Assembly (NCBI GenBank): GCA_963932955.1
Contig: CAWVRK010000015.1
Coordinates: forward strand, 1-48,410
DNA length: 48,410 nucleotides
Reading direction: 5' to 3'
Source: Flavicella sp963932955
GTDB lineage: Bacteria > Bacteroidota > Bacteroidia > Flavobacteriales > Flavobacteriaceae
Below are positions 16,046-23,404 of this stretch, in pieces. The notes below the pieces were generated by a model that saw only the letters and a program-made list of their open reading frames with translations, was not told the DNA's origin and did not search any database. The position numbers and the translations under genes were made by a program. How positions within the stretch are numbered: position 1 is the first letter of the stretch; the number at the start of each line of letters is the position of its first letter.

Positions 16046-17161
16046 TTAATGACCCTCCGCATGCTCTTCTACCGCCGAACCAAAGTAAAGCGCAGACAAC
16101 ATGGTGAAAATATAAGCTTGCAATGCCGCTACCAATAATTCTAATAGGGACAACGCAAAAGCCAGTCCAAAAGACAATGGGCTTCCAATCCAATTTTTAA
16201 AGACAAACATCATTCCGATGATACTCATCAGTACAATGTGTCCTGCCGTGATGTTTGCATACAAACGAATCATCAAAGAAAAAGGCTTGATGAATGTTCC
16301 TAGAAGCTCAATCGGAGCCAAAAGAAACTTCATTGGGGTGGGAACACCTGGCATCCAAAAAATATGCTTCCAGTAATTTTTGTTTGCAGTAAAAGTTGTG
16401 AGAAAATAAGTAATCAGGGCCAAAGCGAGTGTAACTGCAATGTTGTTCGTAACATTGACCCCCAGCGGTGTCAAGCCCAAAAGATTGATGATCCACACAA
16501 AAAAGAAGACCGTCAACAAATAGCTCATGTAATTTTTGTATTTTTTTTCGCCGATGTTCGGAATCGCAATGTCGTCTCTGATGTACAAAATGATTGGTTC
16601 CAACAAGCGTCCGATTCCTTTTGGCAACGGATTTTTCTTGTAATTGCGTGCCATCTTTACAAAAACGAAAAGCATCAACATTGAAACAAGAAAAATAAAT
16701 GCAACGTTTTTTGTGATCGAAAAGTCAAGTGGTTTTGTGTTTGTGACATGGTGATGGTCATCGTAAGAAATCGCTCCCGAAGCAGTTGTTTTGAATATCT
16801 TTCCGTGGTACAATTTATAAAAACGACCAGCAACCGCTGCTACTTTTTCACCATGGTGAAATTTAGAAGAAGAAAAAATTGTCAATCCTGCTTCTTGGTC
16901 CCATAAAATAACTGGCAATGGAAATCCAACATGGGTGACATGTCCTTGTTCGTCTTCACTAGAATAAAGGCCAAAATCATGAGAATCTAACAAGTGATGA
17001 TTGATGAAATCTTTGATTTGTTTTTTTAGTGAGGTCTTCGCGTTTGCTGCAGTTACAGTGGAACTTTGATGACCTGCCTCGTCATGGTGCTGTGCAACAG
17101 AAACAAACGAAACTAAAAACAGTAAAAAAACAATCGATTTGATTAAAAATTCTCTTCGCAT
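16046..17161 (-). CDS. atpB: ATP synthase F0 subunit a with N-terminal periplasmic extension
   Basis: Proton-channel subunit, 371 residues against about 270 in E. coli. The extra N-terminal part starts with a signal-peptide-like segment (residues 1-23) and a His-rich region of roughly 120 residues before the first conserved membrane helix at about 152. Such an extension is usual in Bacteroidota subunit a. The essential Arg299 lies in SLMIRLYANITAGH, and later helices carry LELLVAALQAYIFTMLSALYF. It is preceded by a promoter-like element and the DUF6168 gene, and followed by atpE after 30 nt. Confidence 0.96.
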   Translation of the reverse strand: MRREFLIKSIVFLLFLVSFVSVAQHHDEAGHQSSTVTAANAKTSLKKQIKDFINHHLLDSHDFGLYSSEDEQGHVTHVGFPLPVILWDQEAGLTIFSSSKFHHGEKVAAVAGRFYKLYHGKIFKTTASGAISYDDHHHVTNTKPLDFSITKNVAFIFLVSMLMLFVFVKMARNYKKNPLPKGIGRLLEPIILYIRDDIAIPNIGEKKYKNYMSYLLTVFFFVWIINLLGLTPLGVNVTNNIAVTLALALITYFLTTFTANKNYWKHIFWMPGVPTPMKFLLAPIELLGTFIKPFSLMIRLYANITAGHIVLMSIIGMMFVFKNWIGSPLSFGLAFALSLLELLVAALQAYIFTMLSALYFGSAVEEHAEGH

Positions 17162-17193
17162 ATGATATAAATAACCGTGTATTAAAATCGGTG

Positions 17194-17201
17194 CAAAGAT
17201 A
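17194..17201 (-). promoter_or_regulatory. Putative internal promoter for atpB-G, -7 element
   Basis: Minus-strand TATCTTTG followed by C, a full match to TANNTTTG plus the favoured pyrimidine, 32 nt before atpB. A near-match TTTC lies about 19 nt upstream. It would let the atp genes be transcribed apart from sprE and bactofilin. Confidence 0.5.
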
Positions 17202-17264
17202 TATTTTTATATCAAACTTAGAAATTAATTTCTGCATTATTTTTCAAGTCAAAAGAAGCTTGTG

Positions 17265-17660
17265 TCATTCTCTTTTGTATGGGGAATTTAAAAGCTGAAT
17301 CAAATACCAGGTCTCTGAAGTCAAACAGACCAAATAAGGGATAAAAAAAGCGAAAAACTCAACTCTTTCCAGCTGTCCGTCCGCATTGTAAAACGGGTAG
17401 AAAAAAACAAAAAAAACAGCGTATTTCAAAAAGCTCCCAAGCATAAACAAAAACCCCAATTGATCGCTGTATTTTTTTCGAAGAAAAAATAAGAGCATAA
17501 AAATACCGAATGCCAAAGCGAAATTGAGCAGGTAAGACAAGACTATTTTATTGCTGTATGGTGGCAACTCAAAATGGGATTGGACAGCCGCATGGATTCC
17601 GAATGTCAGTGTTGAAAAAAAAGTCAAACTGCAAAAAAAAGACCAGATCAGCTTTTGCAT
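17265..17660 (-). CDS. DUF6168-like membrane protein in the atp operon
   Basis: A 131-residue protein with four hydrophobic segments: an N-terminal one (residues 3-25), VLSYLLNFALAFGIFMLLFFL, FLFMLGSFLKYAVFFVFFYPF and VEFFAFFIPYLVCLTSETWYLI. Position between atpZ and atpB, size and topology match the Bacteroidota DUF6168 family and recall AtpI, which helps c-ring assembly or Mg2+ uptake in other phyla. That functional parallel is inference from position, as sequence similarity to AtpI is not obvious. It begins 5 nt after atpZ ends. Confidence 0.75.
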   Translation of the reverse strand: MQKLIWSFFCSLTFFSTLTFGIHAAVQSHFELPPYSNKIVLSYLLNFALAFGIFMLLFFLRKKYSDQLGFLFMLGSFLKYAVFFVFFYPFYNADGQLERVEFFAFFIPYLVCLTSETWYLIQLLNSPYKRE

Positions 17661-17665
17661 ATTTG

Positions 17666-17896
17666 TTAAGATTTGTCTTGAATTTTTTTCAATTGAAGTA
17701 AAAGACTGTATAGGGACAGGAGGAAGGCCATCAAAATCAGAACCAACGTGAAAACCTTTTCAAAGCCAAAATACACATCTAATTTTTTTCCAAAATATGC
17801 TGCAAGATAAATGGCAACACCCATTTGAATTCCCGCACTTGAAAGTCTTATAAAAGTATCAAGCGGTTTTTTCTTCAACTTGTTTGGTTTCTTCAT
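17666..17896 (-). CDS. atpZ: AtpZ/AtpI family protein
   Basis: A 76-residue protein with a basic N-terminus and two membrane helices: IRLSSAGIQMGVAIYLAAYF and a hydrophobic second helix around VFTLVLILMAFLLSLYSLLL. The pattern AG-QMG---YLG-.-G--LD is that of AtpZ/AtpI proteins encoded at the head of many F-ATPase operons; in other bacteria these help assemble the c-ring or carry Mg2+/Ca2+. Its first 38 nt overlap the end of the bactofilin gene, which suggests translational coupling. Confidence 0.82.
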   Translation of the reverse strand: MKKPNKLKKKPLDTFIRLSSAGIQMGVAIYLAAYFGKKLDVYFGFEKVFTLVLILMAFLLSLYSLLLQLKKIQDKS

Positions 17897-18266
17897 GACT
17901 GAGTTCTTTGACCATTCCTTTCATACTACAGGTTGCGTTGAATGCCGCTCCTGGCTCTACATTCAACTTGCCGATCAAAACCTCTCCAGTGATGATTGCA
18001 GTTGCTTTGAGTGTCAGCATGTCGCTGATGGTTAGCGTTCCCGAAACTTCCCCTTCTACATCTGCGTTGGTCGCTTCTATCAACCCTTTCACAATGCCTT
18101 CTTTGCCGATGATCACTCTTCCTTTTGCTCGGATACTCCCATCTACAGTTCCGTCAATTCTGAAATCTCCATCGGAAGAGATGTCTCCAACGATGATGGT
18201 TTTTTTTCCAATTACATTTCTTTCTAAAACAGGTGCATCTTTCATTTTATCAGTTGTTTTGAACAT
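17859..18266 (-). CDS. Bactofilin (polymer-forming cytoskeletal protein)
   Basis: A 135-residue member of the bactofilin family, which forms non-polar filaments that place cell-wall or polarity proteins at the membrane. The core, about residues 20-115, is a right-handed beta helix with repeating G/V/I pattern (GDISSDGDFRIDGTVDGSI, VIIGKEGIVKGLI, GEVSGTLTISDMLTLKAT). Short charged tails flank it. It starts 5 nt after sprE and runs 38 nt into atpZ. The neighbour sprE belongs to the gliding and secretion machine, so a link to its placement is possible but inferred. Confidence 0.88.
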   Translation of the reverse strand: MFKTTDKMKDAPVLERNVIGKKTIIVGDISSDGDFRIDGTVDGSIRAKGRVIIGKEGIVKGLIEATNADVEGEVSGTLTISDMLTLKATAIITGEVLIGKLNVEPGAAFNATCSMKGMVKELSHEETKQVEEKTA

Positions 18267-18271
18267 GGGTG

Positions 18272-20515
18272 TTATTTGAATTTTCGAATCAATTCTTTCG
18301 CTTTTTTGGCTTCAACAGAATTGGCGTGGTTCAACACCAAATATTGCAAAGCTTTTACAAATGCTTGCTTTCCTTGAAGTTGCGCCAAAGCGTATGCCTT
18401 TAGGAGCAGGAACTTGGGAACGATTGCATCGCCTTCAAAGATACGCAAGGCTTCTGAGATTTCAACAATGGTTTCTTCACAAACTCCTGATTTGTAAAAT
18501 ACAAAAATCTCGTTATAACGTTCCTCAGGAGTCAATCCTCGGCCCGAGGCGCTTGCTGAAGTGTTGGTGTTCGACAAGAGTTTAGCAAAGATAGAAGTTG
18601 GAAACTCTTCCAAAACCTTCTTTTTGTACTGATTTGCCTTGGCATCTCCCATTTCCTCGTAAATTTTGTACAAATGGTAAGTCGCTCCTAAGGCCAATTG
18701 CTTCTTTGGCGCATCCAAAAGAAGGTTTTCCAAAGTGGTGCTTGCCAAGATTGGCTGCTTGAATTGTTCTTTGTAAATCAGCCCCAATTGGTAATGGGTG
18801 TTGTTTCTCAATTGAGAGATGCTGTCTACATCCTTTTCCGAAGCAGGCAATTGCTTGAGGTAGAAAGAAACCTTGTACTGCTCCGGAATTTCTTCCACTA
18901 CTACAGCTAAAAATTCTTTCGATTCCTCTTGAGGATTCTTTTGCGGAATTGCAGCATTGTCAGACCAACGCCAATTGTCTTTCAAAGGTCTTGAACCCCA
19001 TACTTTTTTAAATTCTTGGGCTCCAAAACCAAGGGTTTGTTTGTTGTAAAAATACCATTTTCCTTTGCTACCAATGGCAGGTTGACGCGACACACTTGCG
19101 CTGTTCAAACCTTCATACTGTTCCAAGTTCTTTTGAAACGCGATGGCTTCCTTTTCTTCGGCATCCTTTTGTTGCAAGGAATCAATGTGCGATTGAAAAT
19201 AGCTTTTTTGAGCGGCTTCACTCATAGAAATCAGCGTCCACAAACTGTCGTTTCTAACCGCAATTTCTTGGAGCACCAAAACCGTTTCCAAGCCTTCTCT
19301 TCTCGATTTGATGTTTCGAATACGCTTGGTGTTTAGTTCTTTGGAAACTTGCAAAACACTGTCGTAATAGGCGCCCGCTATGGCGTAATCTGTGGCCTCA
19401 AAATACAAATTTCCCAAGGCTTCGTATGCGTATCCTTTTTGAAACTCCTTGGCGTTTTTTGCCTGAGTGGCCCTTATAAAATAGCGAACTTGTGCTTTTC
19501 TATCACCTCTTTTCCCTTCCAAAACTGCGAGTTGGTAAAAGAGTTCGTCCAAATATGGCCTGTTGTCTCGGTTTTCAGCCAACTTGACAAGTTGTGTAAT
19601 TAACATCGAGGCATCGGTTTCCGATTGGTAGTTCTTTGCTTTTTCAATTTCTGCGTGCAAATGATAGGAATAAGGCGCTTTGGAGAGTTCAATCAAACTT
19701 TGAAAAGCCTGTTGGGATTTGTTTATCTGATTTTCTTGGCGGTACAACTGTCCTAAAATCATCAGGTGTCTCGCTTTTTTAGCAGGTAGTTCTCCCAGAG
19801 AAACCGCTTGTTCTAAGTGATCTATAACTGCAGAGACACTGTCCAGCTGCCTGTAGGCAATCGCTAATGTTGTATGAATGTCTTCTTGTACTTCTCGTGA
19901 GACTTTTTGTTTTCTGAGTAGGCGCCTTAAGGCGACCAATGCCTGTGTTTCGTCTAGCAAACGAATGTTGGTTTTAGCTTTCCAAACAATGGTTTCATTG
20001 ATCAAATCTGCATCGGGATAATTTTTGATCACAAAGCTAAAAGCTTCCAAAGCCGGTACAAATCTTTGGGAATAGTAACGCGATTTGCCCAACAACAAAT
20101 AAGCGTCGTCAATAAAGCGATTGCGCTCTAGAGATTTGATTTTCATCGAGTGTTTCTGAATGCCTTTTACCGCTTTCGCCTCTGCTGCCTCAAAAGCACT
20201 CAACGACTTTTTTGAAGTGGACTTCGGAGTGCTTTCTGTCTTTAAAGACAGTTCTTGGTAATTGTCTTGATTGATTTCTATAGGTTCAATGGGCAGCACC
20301 GCCCAATAGTTGTCTTGGTAAGCCTCGTTGATTTGTTCCATGCCTTTTTGAAAAGCCAATTCTCCATTGTACAGAATGTTGAAATTCGTGGTCATCGCAT
20401 GGTACTCTCTATTGAAAAATCGGTCCTTTTTGGTGCTACAACCGACAAGAAGCATCAAAATAAAAAATGTCAGGATATGGAAGTGCTTGTTTTTCAAAAG
20501 TTTTAATTTGATCAA
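18272..20515 (-). CDS. sprE: SprE/PorW, TPR lipoprotein of the type IX secretion and gliding machine
   Basis: A lipoprotein of about 747 residues. The signal peptide ends in LLVGC and is followed by STKKDRFFNREYHAMTTNFN and LYNGELAFQKG, a characteristic SprE/PorW start. The rest is helical with many tetratricopeptide-like repeats (for example AYLLLGKSRYYSQRFVPALEAF, GYAYEALGNLYFEATDYAIAGAYYD). SprE is needed in Flavobacterium johnsoniae for gliding and type IX secretion; PorW is the Porphyromonas counterpart, linking the outer-membrane complex to the motor. The frame opens with TTG at 20515; another TTG at 20497 gives MKNKHFHIL and a cleaner 19-residue signal peptide. It heads the sprE-bactofilin-atpZ-atp run. 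Confidence 0.82.
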   Translation of the reverse strand: MIKLKLLKNKHFHILTFFILMLLVGCSTKKDRFFNREYHAMTTNFNILYNGELAFQKGMEQINEAYQDNYWAVLPIEPIEINQDNYQELSLKTESTPKSTSKKSLSAFEAAEAKAVKGIQKHSMKIKSLERNRFIDDAYLLLGKSRYYSQRFVPALEAFSFVIKNYPDADLINETIVWKAKTNIRLLDETQALVALRRLLRKQKVSREVQEDIHTTLAIAYRQLDSVSAVIDHLEQAVSLGELPAKKARHLMILGQLYRQENQINKSQQAFQSLIELSKAPYSYHLHAEIEKAKNYQSETDASMLITQLVKLAENRDNRPYLDELFYQLAVLEGKRGDRKAQVRYFIRATQAKNAKEFQKGYAYEALGNLYFEATDYAIAGAYYDSVLQVSKELNTKRIRNIKSRREGLETVLVLQEIAVRNDSLWTLISMSEAAQKSYFQSHIDSLQQKDAEEKEAIAFQKNLEQYEGLNSASVSRQPAIGSKGKWYFYNKQTLGFGAQEFKKVWGSRPLKDNWRWSDNAAIPQKNPQEESKEFLAVVVEEIPEQYKVSFYLKQLPASEKDVDSISQLRNNTHYQLGLIYKEQFKQPILASTTLENLLLDAPKKQLALGATYHLYKIYEEMGDAKANQYKKKVLEEFPTSIFAKLLSNTNTSASASGRGLTPEERYNEIFVFYKSGVCEETIVEISEALRIFEGDAIVPKFLLLKAYALAQLQGKQAFVKALQYLVLNHANSVEAKKAKELIRKFK

Positions 20516-20691
20516 TCGAACCTATTTGCGAACCCTAACAGCAATCCTGTAGGGAATTTAAAAAACGTAAAATTACAAATTATATTATGAATGGCTTCTA
20601 AAATTTGCAGTGCGTTCTAGCTGAAGGTTGTGAAGCGGTCAAGGCCTTAAAAAACAGCTTCCTTAAAAGAACTTTTAAAATTGTCGGTAAA

Positions 20692-21657
20692 CTATTTTAG
20701 AAAGCGGTCAATGATTTCTTTTACCGATTCAACTTTGGACGTGTGTTCTATACTCGGTCCTGCCACCCAAACGGTTTTGTAGGTAACGGTTTTGGCCGCT
20801 TGTGTCACGTCAGAAGATCCTTTCAAGTAACGCAACAATTTGACCCACTTTTTTAGTTTTTTATTTTTGTTTAAAAACCGTTCTAGCCAGGTCTCTTGTG
20901 TTCCTGTTTTTTGCACATAAGGTGTGTTGATGACCGTGCAAGGAGTCCCAGATATTTTTTGGGTAACGACCACATCGTCTTTTCCGTAATCGATACACGC
21001 TTGTTTGTATTCCTCGGAAATGTCAGCTTCTTTTGAGGCGATGAATGGACTTCCGATGGAAGCGCCAACAGCACCTATAGACAGCAAATATTCCAATTCT
21101 TTTTGGTTCCCAACTCCTCCTGCAGAAATGACGGGAATATCGCAATGAAGTGTCAATTCGTTGATCAAATGATCTGGGTCCAGATTTCCGCGATGACCAC
21201 CCGCTTGATTGTTTACCGCAATCAAAGCATCACAGCCCAAGGCCTCTACTTTTTTTGCCTGTGCTGTGTTGACTACATCGCAAAAAACTTTGATGCCTTT
21301 TGCATGGGCTTTTTCAATAATTTCTTTGGGGTTTCCCAGTGAGGTGATGATAAAATCAACTCCCAATTCGCAACAAGCATGCAATTGATCTCTATACTTT
21401 AAATTGGATTTGTTGACGATCAAGTTGATGCCAAAAGCGCCTTTGGGTGTTTTGGCCTTTTGCAGTATTTTTATGGCGCTTTTTAATTCCTTAATCGTTC
21501 GGTAATTCATCGCTGGAATACAAGCCGCAATGTTTTTTTCCATCGCTGCAATTGTCATTTTTACGTTGGAAACCAAAAACATGGGGGCTAAAATAATGGG
21601 GTGTTCTATGCCAAGTATTTCTTGTAAGCTCGTCTGTTTATTTTTCATTTGGGTCAT
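20692..21657 (-). CDS. Nitronate monooxygenase / 2-nitropropane dioxygenase family protein
   Basis: FMN-dependent TIM-barrel enzyme of about 321 residues. The start GIEHPIILAPMFLVSN, the central NNQAGGHRGN, and the phosphate-binding PVISAGGVGN with GAVGASIGSPFIAS are family marks. Members oxidise alkyl nitronates such as propionate 3-nitronate, or act as FabK enoyl-ACP reductases; the sequence alone does not decide. I chose ATG 21657; ATG 21648 is also possible, and the longer frame to 21699 is unlikely. It is divergent from the ferredoxin reductase gene. Confidence 0.82.
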   Translation of the reverse strand: MTQMKNKQTSLQEILGIEHPIILAPMFLVSNVKMTIAAMEKNIAACIPAMNYRTIKELKSAIKILQKAKTPKGAFGINLIVNKSNLKYRDQLHACCELGVDFIITSLGNPKEIIEKAHAKGIKVFCDVVNTAQAKKVEALGCDALIAVNNQAGGHRGNLDPDHLINELTLHCDIPVISAGGVGNQKELEYLLSIGAVGASIGSPFIASKEADISEEYKQACIDYGKDDVVVTQKISGTPCTVINTPYVQKTGTQETWLERFLNKNKKLKKWVKLLRYLKGSSDVTQAAKTVTYKTVWVAGPSIEHTSKVESVKEIIDRFLK

Positions 21658-21835
21658 TGAAAAGTTTAAAGATACGCATTTAGTATGCACGCATAACAAA
21701 AAACAGGCAACTATTTTTTGCCCAAACCAATTGCAAAACCTTTGTTTATTGAAGAGCGGTTTTAAAAGAAAGCAATCAAATTCCTTTTTTTAGATAATTT
21801 TCCTCATTTCTATAGAGTGCATTTTATAAGTTTCT

Positions 21836-21843
21836 TATTTTTG
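21836..21843 (+). promoter_or_regulatory. Putative promoter of the ferredoxin reductase gene, -7 element
   Basis: TATTTTTG matches TANNTTTG and is followed by C, 17 nt before the ATG at 21861. No convincing -33 TTG at 19 nt. Confidence 0.45.
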
Positions 21844-21860
21844 CACACACAATCAGTCAC

Positions 21861-22910
21861 ATGCATCAATTTCACACACTCAAAATAAAAGAAGTAATAA
21901 AAGAAACTCCCAGTGCTGTTTCTCTTCTTCTCGACATTCCTTCGAATTTAGCATCTCTTTTTCGTTTTATATCTGGTCAGTACGTGACTTTAAAAACTTC
22001 GATCGACGGAACTGAAGTGAGAAGAGCTTATTCCATCTGTTCTTCTGAAAAAAGTGGAGACCTCCGGGTGGCTATAAAAACAATTCCAGAGGGCTTATTT
22101 TCTAATTTTGCTTTCAGTACTTTGGAAGCTGGAGCTGTTTTGGACGTCAGTCCTCCAGAGGGAAATTTCCTTTTGAAAACAGCCGCTAACCAGTCCAAAA
22201 ACTACCTCGCTTTTGCTGCAGGAAGTGGAATTACTCCTGTGTTTTCAATGCTCAAAACTGTTTTGGAGTCGGAGCCAAAATCCAGCTTTACGCTGGTTTA
22301 TGGAAACAAGTCCGAAAAAGAAACCCTGTTCAAAGAAGCATTGGACACGCTGACAAAAAAACACCTCGCGCGCTTGCGACTGCAATATGTGTTTAGCCAA
22401 GAACGTGTCGAAGAAGCTCTTTTGGGTCGAATCGACAAATCCACAACCAATTACATCGTCAAAAACAAATTCAAACACAGCCCTTTTGACAGCGTTTTTT
22501 TATGCGGCCCCGAAGACATGATCCAAACGGTGACCGAAACACTGACAGAAAATGGTTTCCACAAAGAAAACATTCACTTTGAACTATTTTTCTCGTTGGC
22601 AGACAGCAAAGAAATCTCGACAGCTACGGGCGTTTCTGAAATTACGGTCCTCGTGGATGACGAAGAAACCACCTTTGCCATGGATCAAAAGGATACGATT
22701 CTTGCCGCTGCTTTGCGACACCACATCGACGCCCCTTATTCTTGTCAAGGGGGGGTTTGCAGCAGTTGCATGGCCAAAGTAACCGAAGGACATGCTATGA
22801 TGAGTGCCAACAGTATTCTTACGGATGACGAGATCAAAGAAGGCATGATTTTGACCTGCCAAGCGCATCCAACCACAGCAAAAATCTCTATTGATTTTGA
22901 CGATGTTTGA
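21861..22910 (+). CDS. PaaE-like ferredoxin:NAD(P)H oxidoreductase with C-terminal 2Fe-2S domain
   Basis: A 349-residue electron-transfer flavoprotein. Residues 1-105 are the FAD domain with RRAYSICSS; 110-240 the NAD(P) domain with AAGSGITPVFSM and FLCGPEDMI; the last 90 form a plant-type ferredoxin domain with cysteines in CQGGVCSSCMAKV and LTCQAHP. This order is that of PaaE, the reductase of phenylacetyl-CoA epoxidase, and of related reductases. No other paa gene is near, so the partner oxygenase or desaturase is unknown; in Flavobacteriaceae such reductases often stand alone. Confidence 0.9.
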   Translation: MHQFHTLKIKEVIKETPSAVSLLLDIPSNLASLFRFISGQYVTLKTSIDGTEVRRAYSICSSEKSGDLRVAIKTIPEGLFSNFAFSTLEAGAVLDVSPPEGNFLLKTAANQSKNYLAFAAGSGITPVFSMLKTVLESEPKSSFTLVYGNKSEKETLFKEALDTLTKKHLARLRLQYVFSQERVEEALLGRIDKSTTNYIVKNKFKHSPFDSVFLCGPEDMIQTVTETLTENGFHKENIHFELFFSLADSKEISTATGVSEITVLVDDEETTFAMDQKDTILAAALRHHIDAPYSCQGGVCSSCMAKVTEGHAMMSANSILTDDEIKEGMILTCQAHPTTAKISIDFDDV

Positions 22911-22940
22911 TGTTTGGCAAGCTGCTGATTTGATTCGAGG

Positions 22941-23393
22941 CTAAAATTCCAAGTCTAATTGTTTTCCCAAAGCTTTGACTCGCTTGTCTTTTTCGATTCC
23001 GATCGCCATCCCGAAGACCATCCCTAAGGGGAGCCACAAGCCCACAAGCGACATGTTGTTTGCCCGCATGCCGAGAACACTTCCAAGTACAGATCCGGTG
23101 AGCATTCCATATGCCATCCAAGTGTTTCGAAAATGGTGCTTTGTCACAAGTTGCTTCTCTTTTTCAATTCGTCTCAAAATGACTGCTTGTGTTTTTTTGA
23201 GCTGTTTTAACAAGGTTTTTTCTGAATGCGCATTCAAATTTTCAAGTTCCTGATTGATTGCTTTGACAAGTGTGTCTGCCAAGTTTTTTTGCGCAAGTAT
23301 TTCAAGAAGCGCTTCGAGTTGAATGCTTTTCTTGTTCGCATTTTCACGTAGAATTTTTACAACTTTTTCGTCTAATTTGAGGAATGCTTTCAT
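22941..23393 (-). CDS. Hypothetical protein with coiled coil and glycine-rich membrane hairpin
   Basis: A 150-residue protein I do not recognise. Residues 1-85 are helical and charged (EALLEILAQKNLADTLVKAI, EKTLLKQLKKTQAVILRRIE), likely a coiled coil. Residues 92-138 form two hydrophobic stretches rich in Gly and Met (GMLTGSVLGSVLGMRANN and WLPLGMVFGMAIGI), like glycine-zipper membrane hairpins. The C-terminus is short and charged. It ends convergent to the ferredoxin reductase (30 nt apart) and begins 11 nt after the M1 peptidase gene on the same strand, so it is likely co-transcribed with it. Confidence 0.7.
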   Translation of the reverse strand: MKAFLKLDEKVVKILRENANKKSIQLEALLEILAQKNLADTLVKAINQELENLNAHSEKTLLKQLKKTQAVILRRIEKEKQLVTKHHFRNTWMAYGMLTGSVLGSVLGMRANNMSLVGLWLPLGMVFGMAIGIEKDKRVKALGKQLDLEF

Positions 23394-23404
23394 ATAGCTA
23401 CTTT

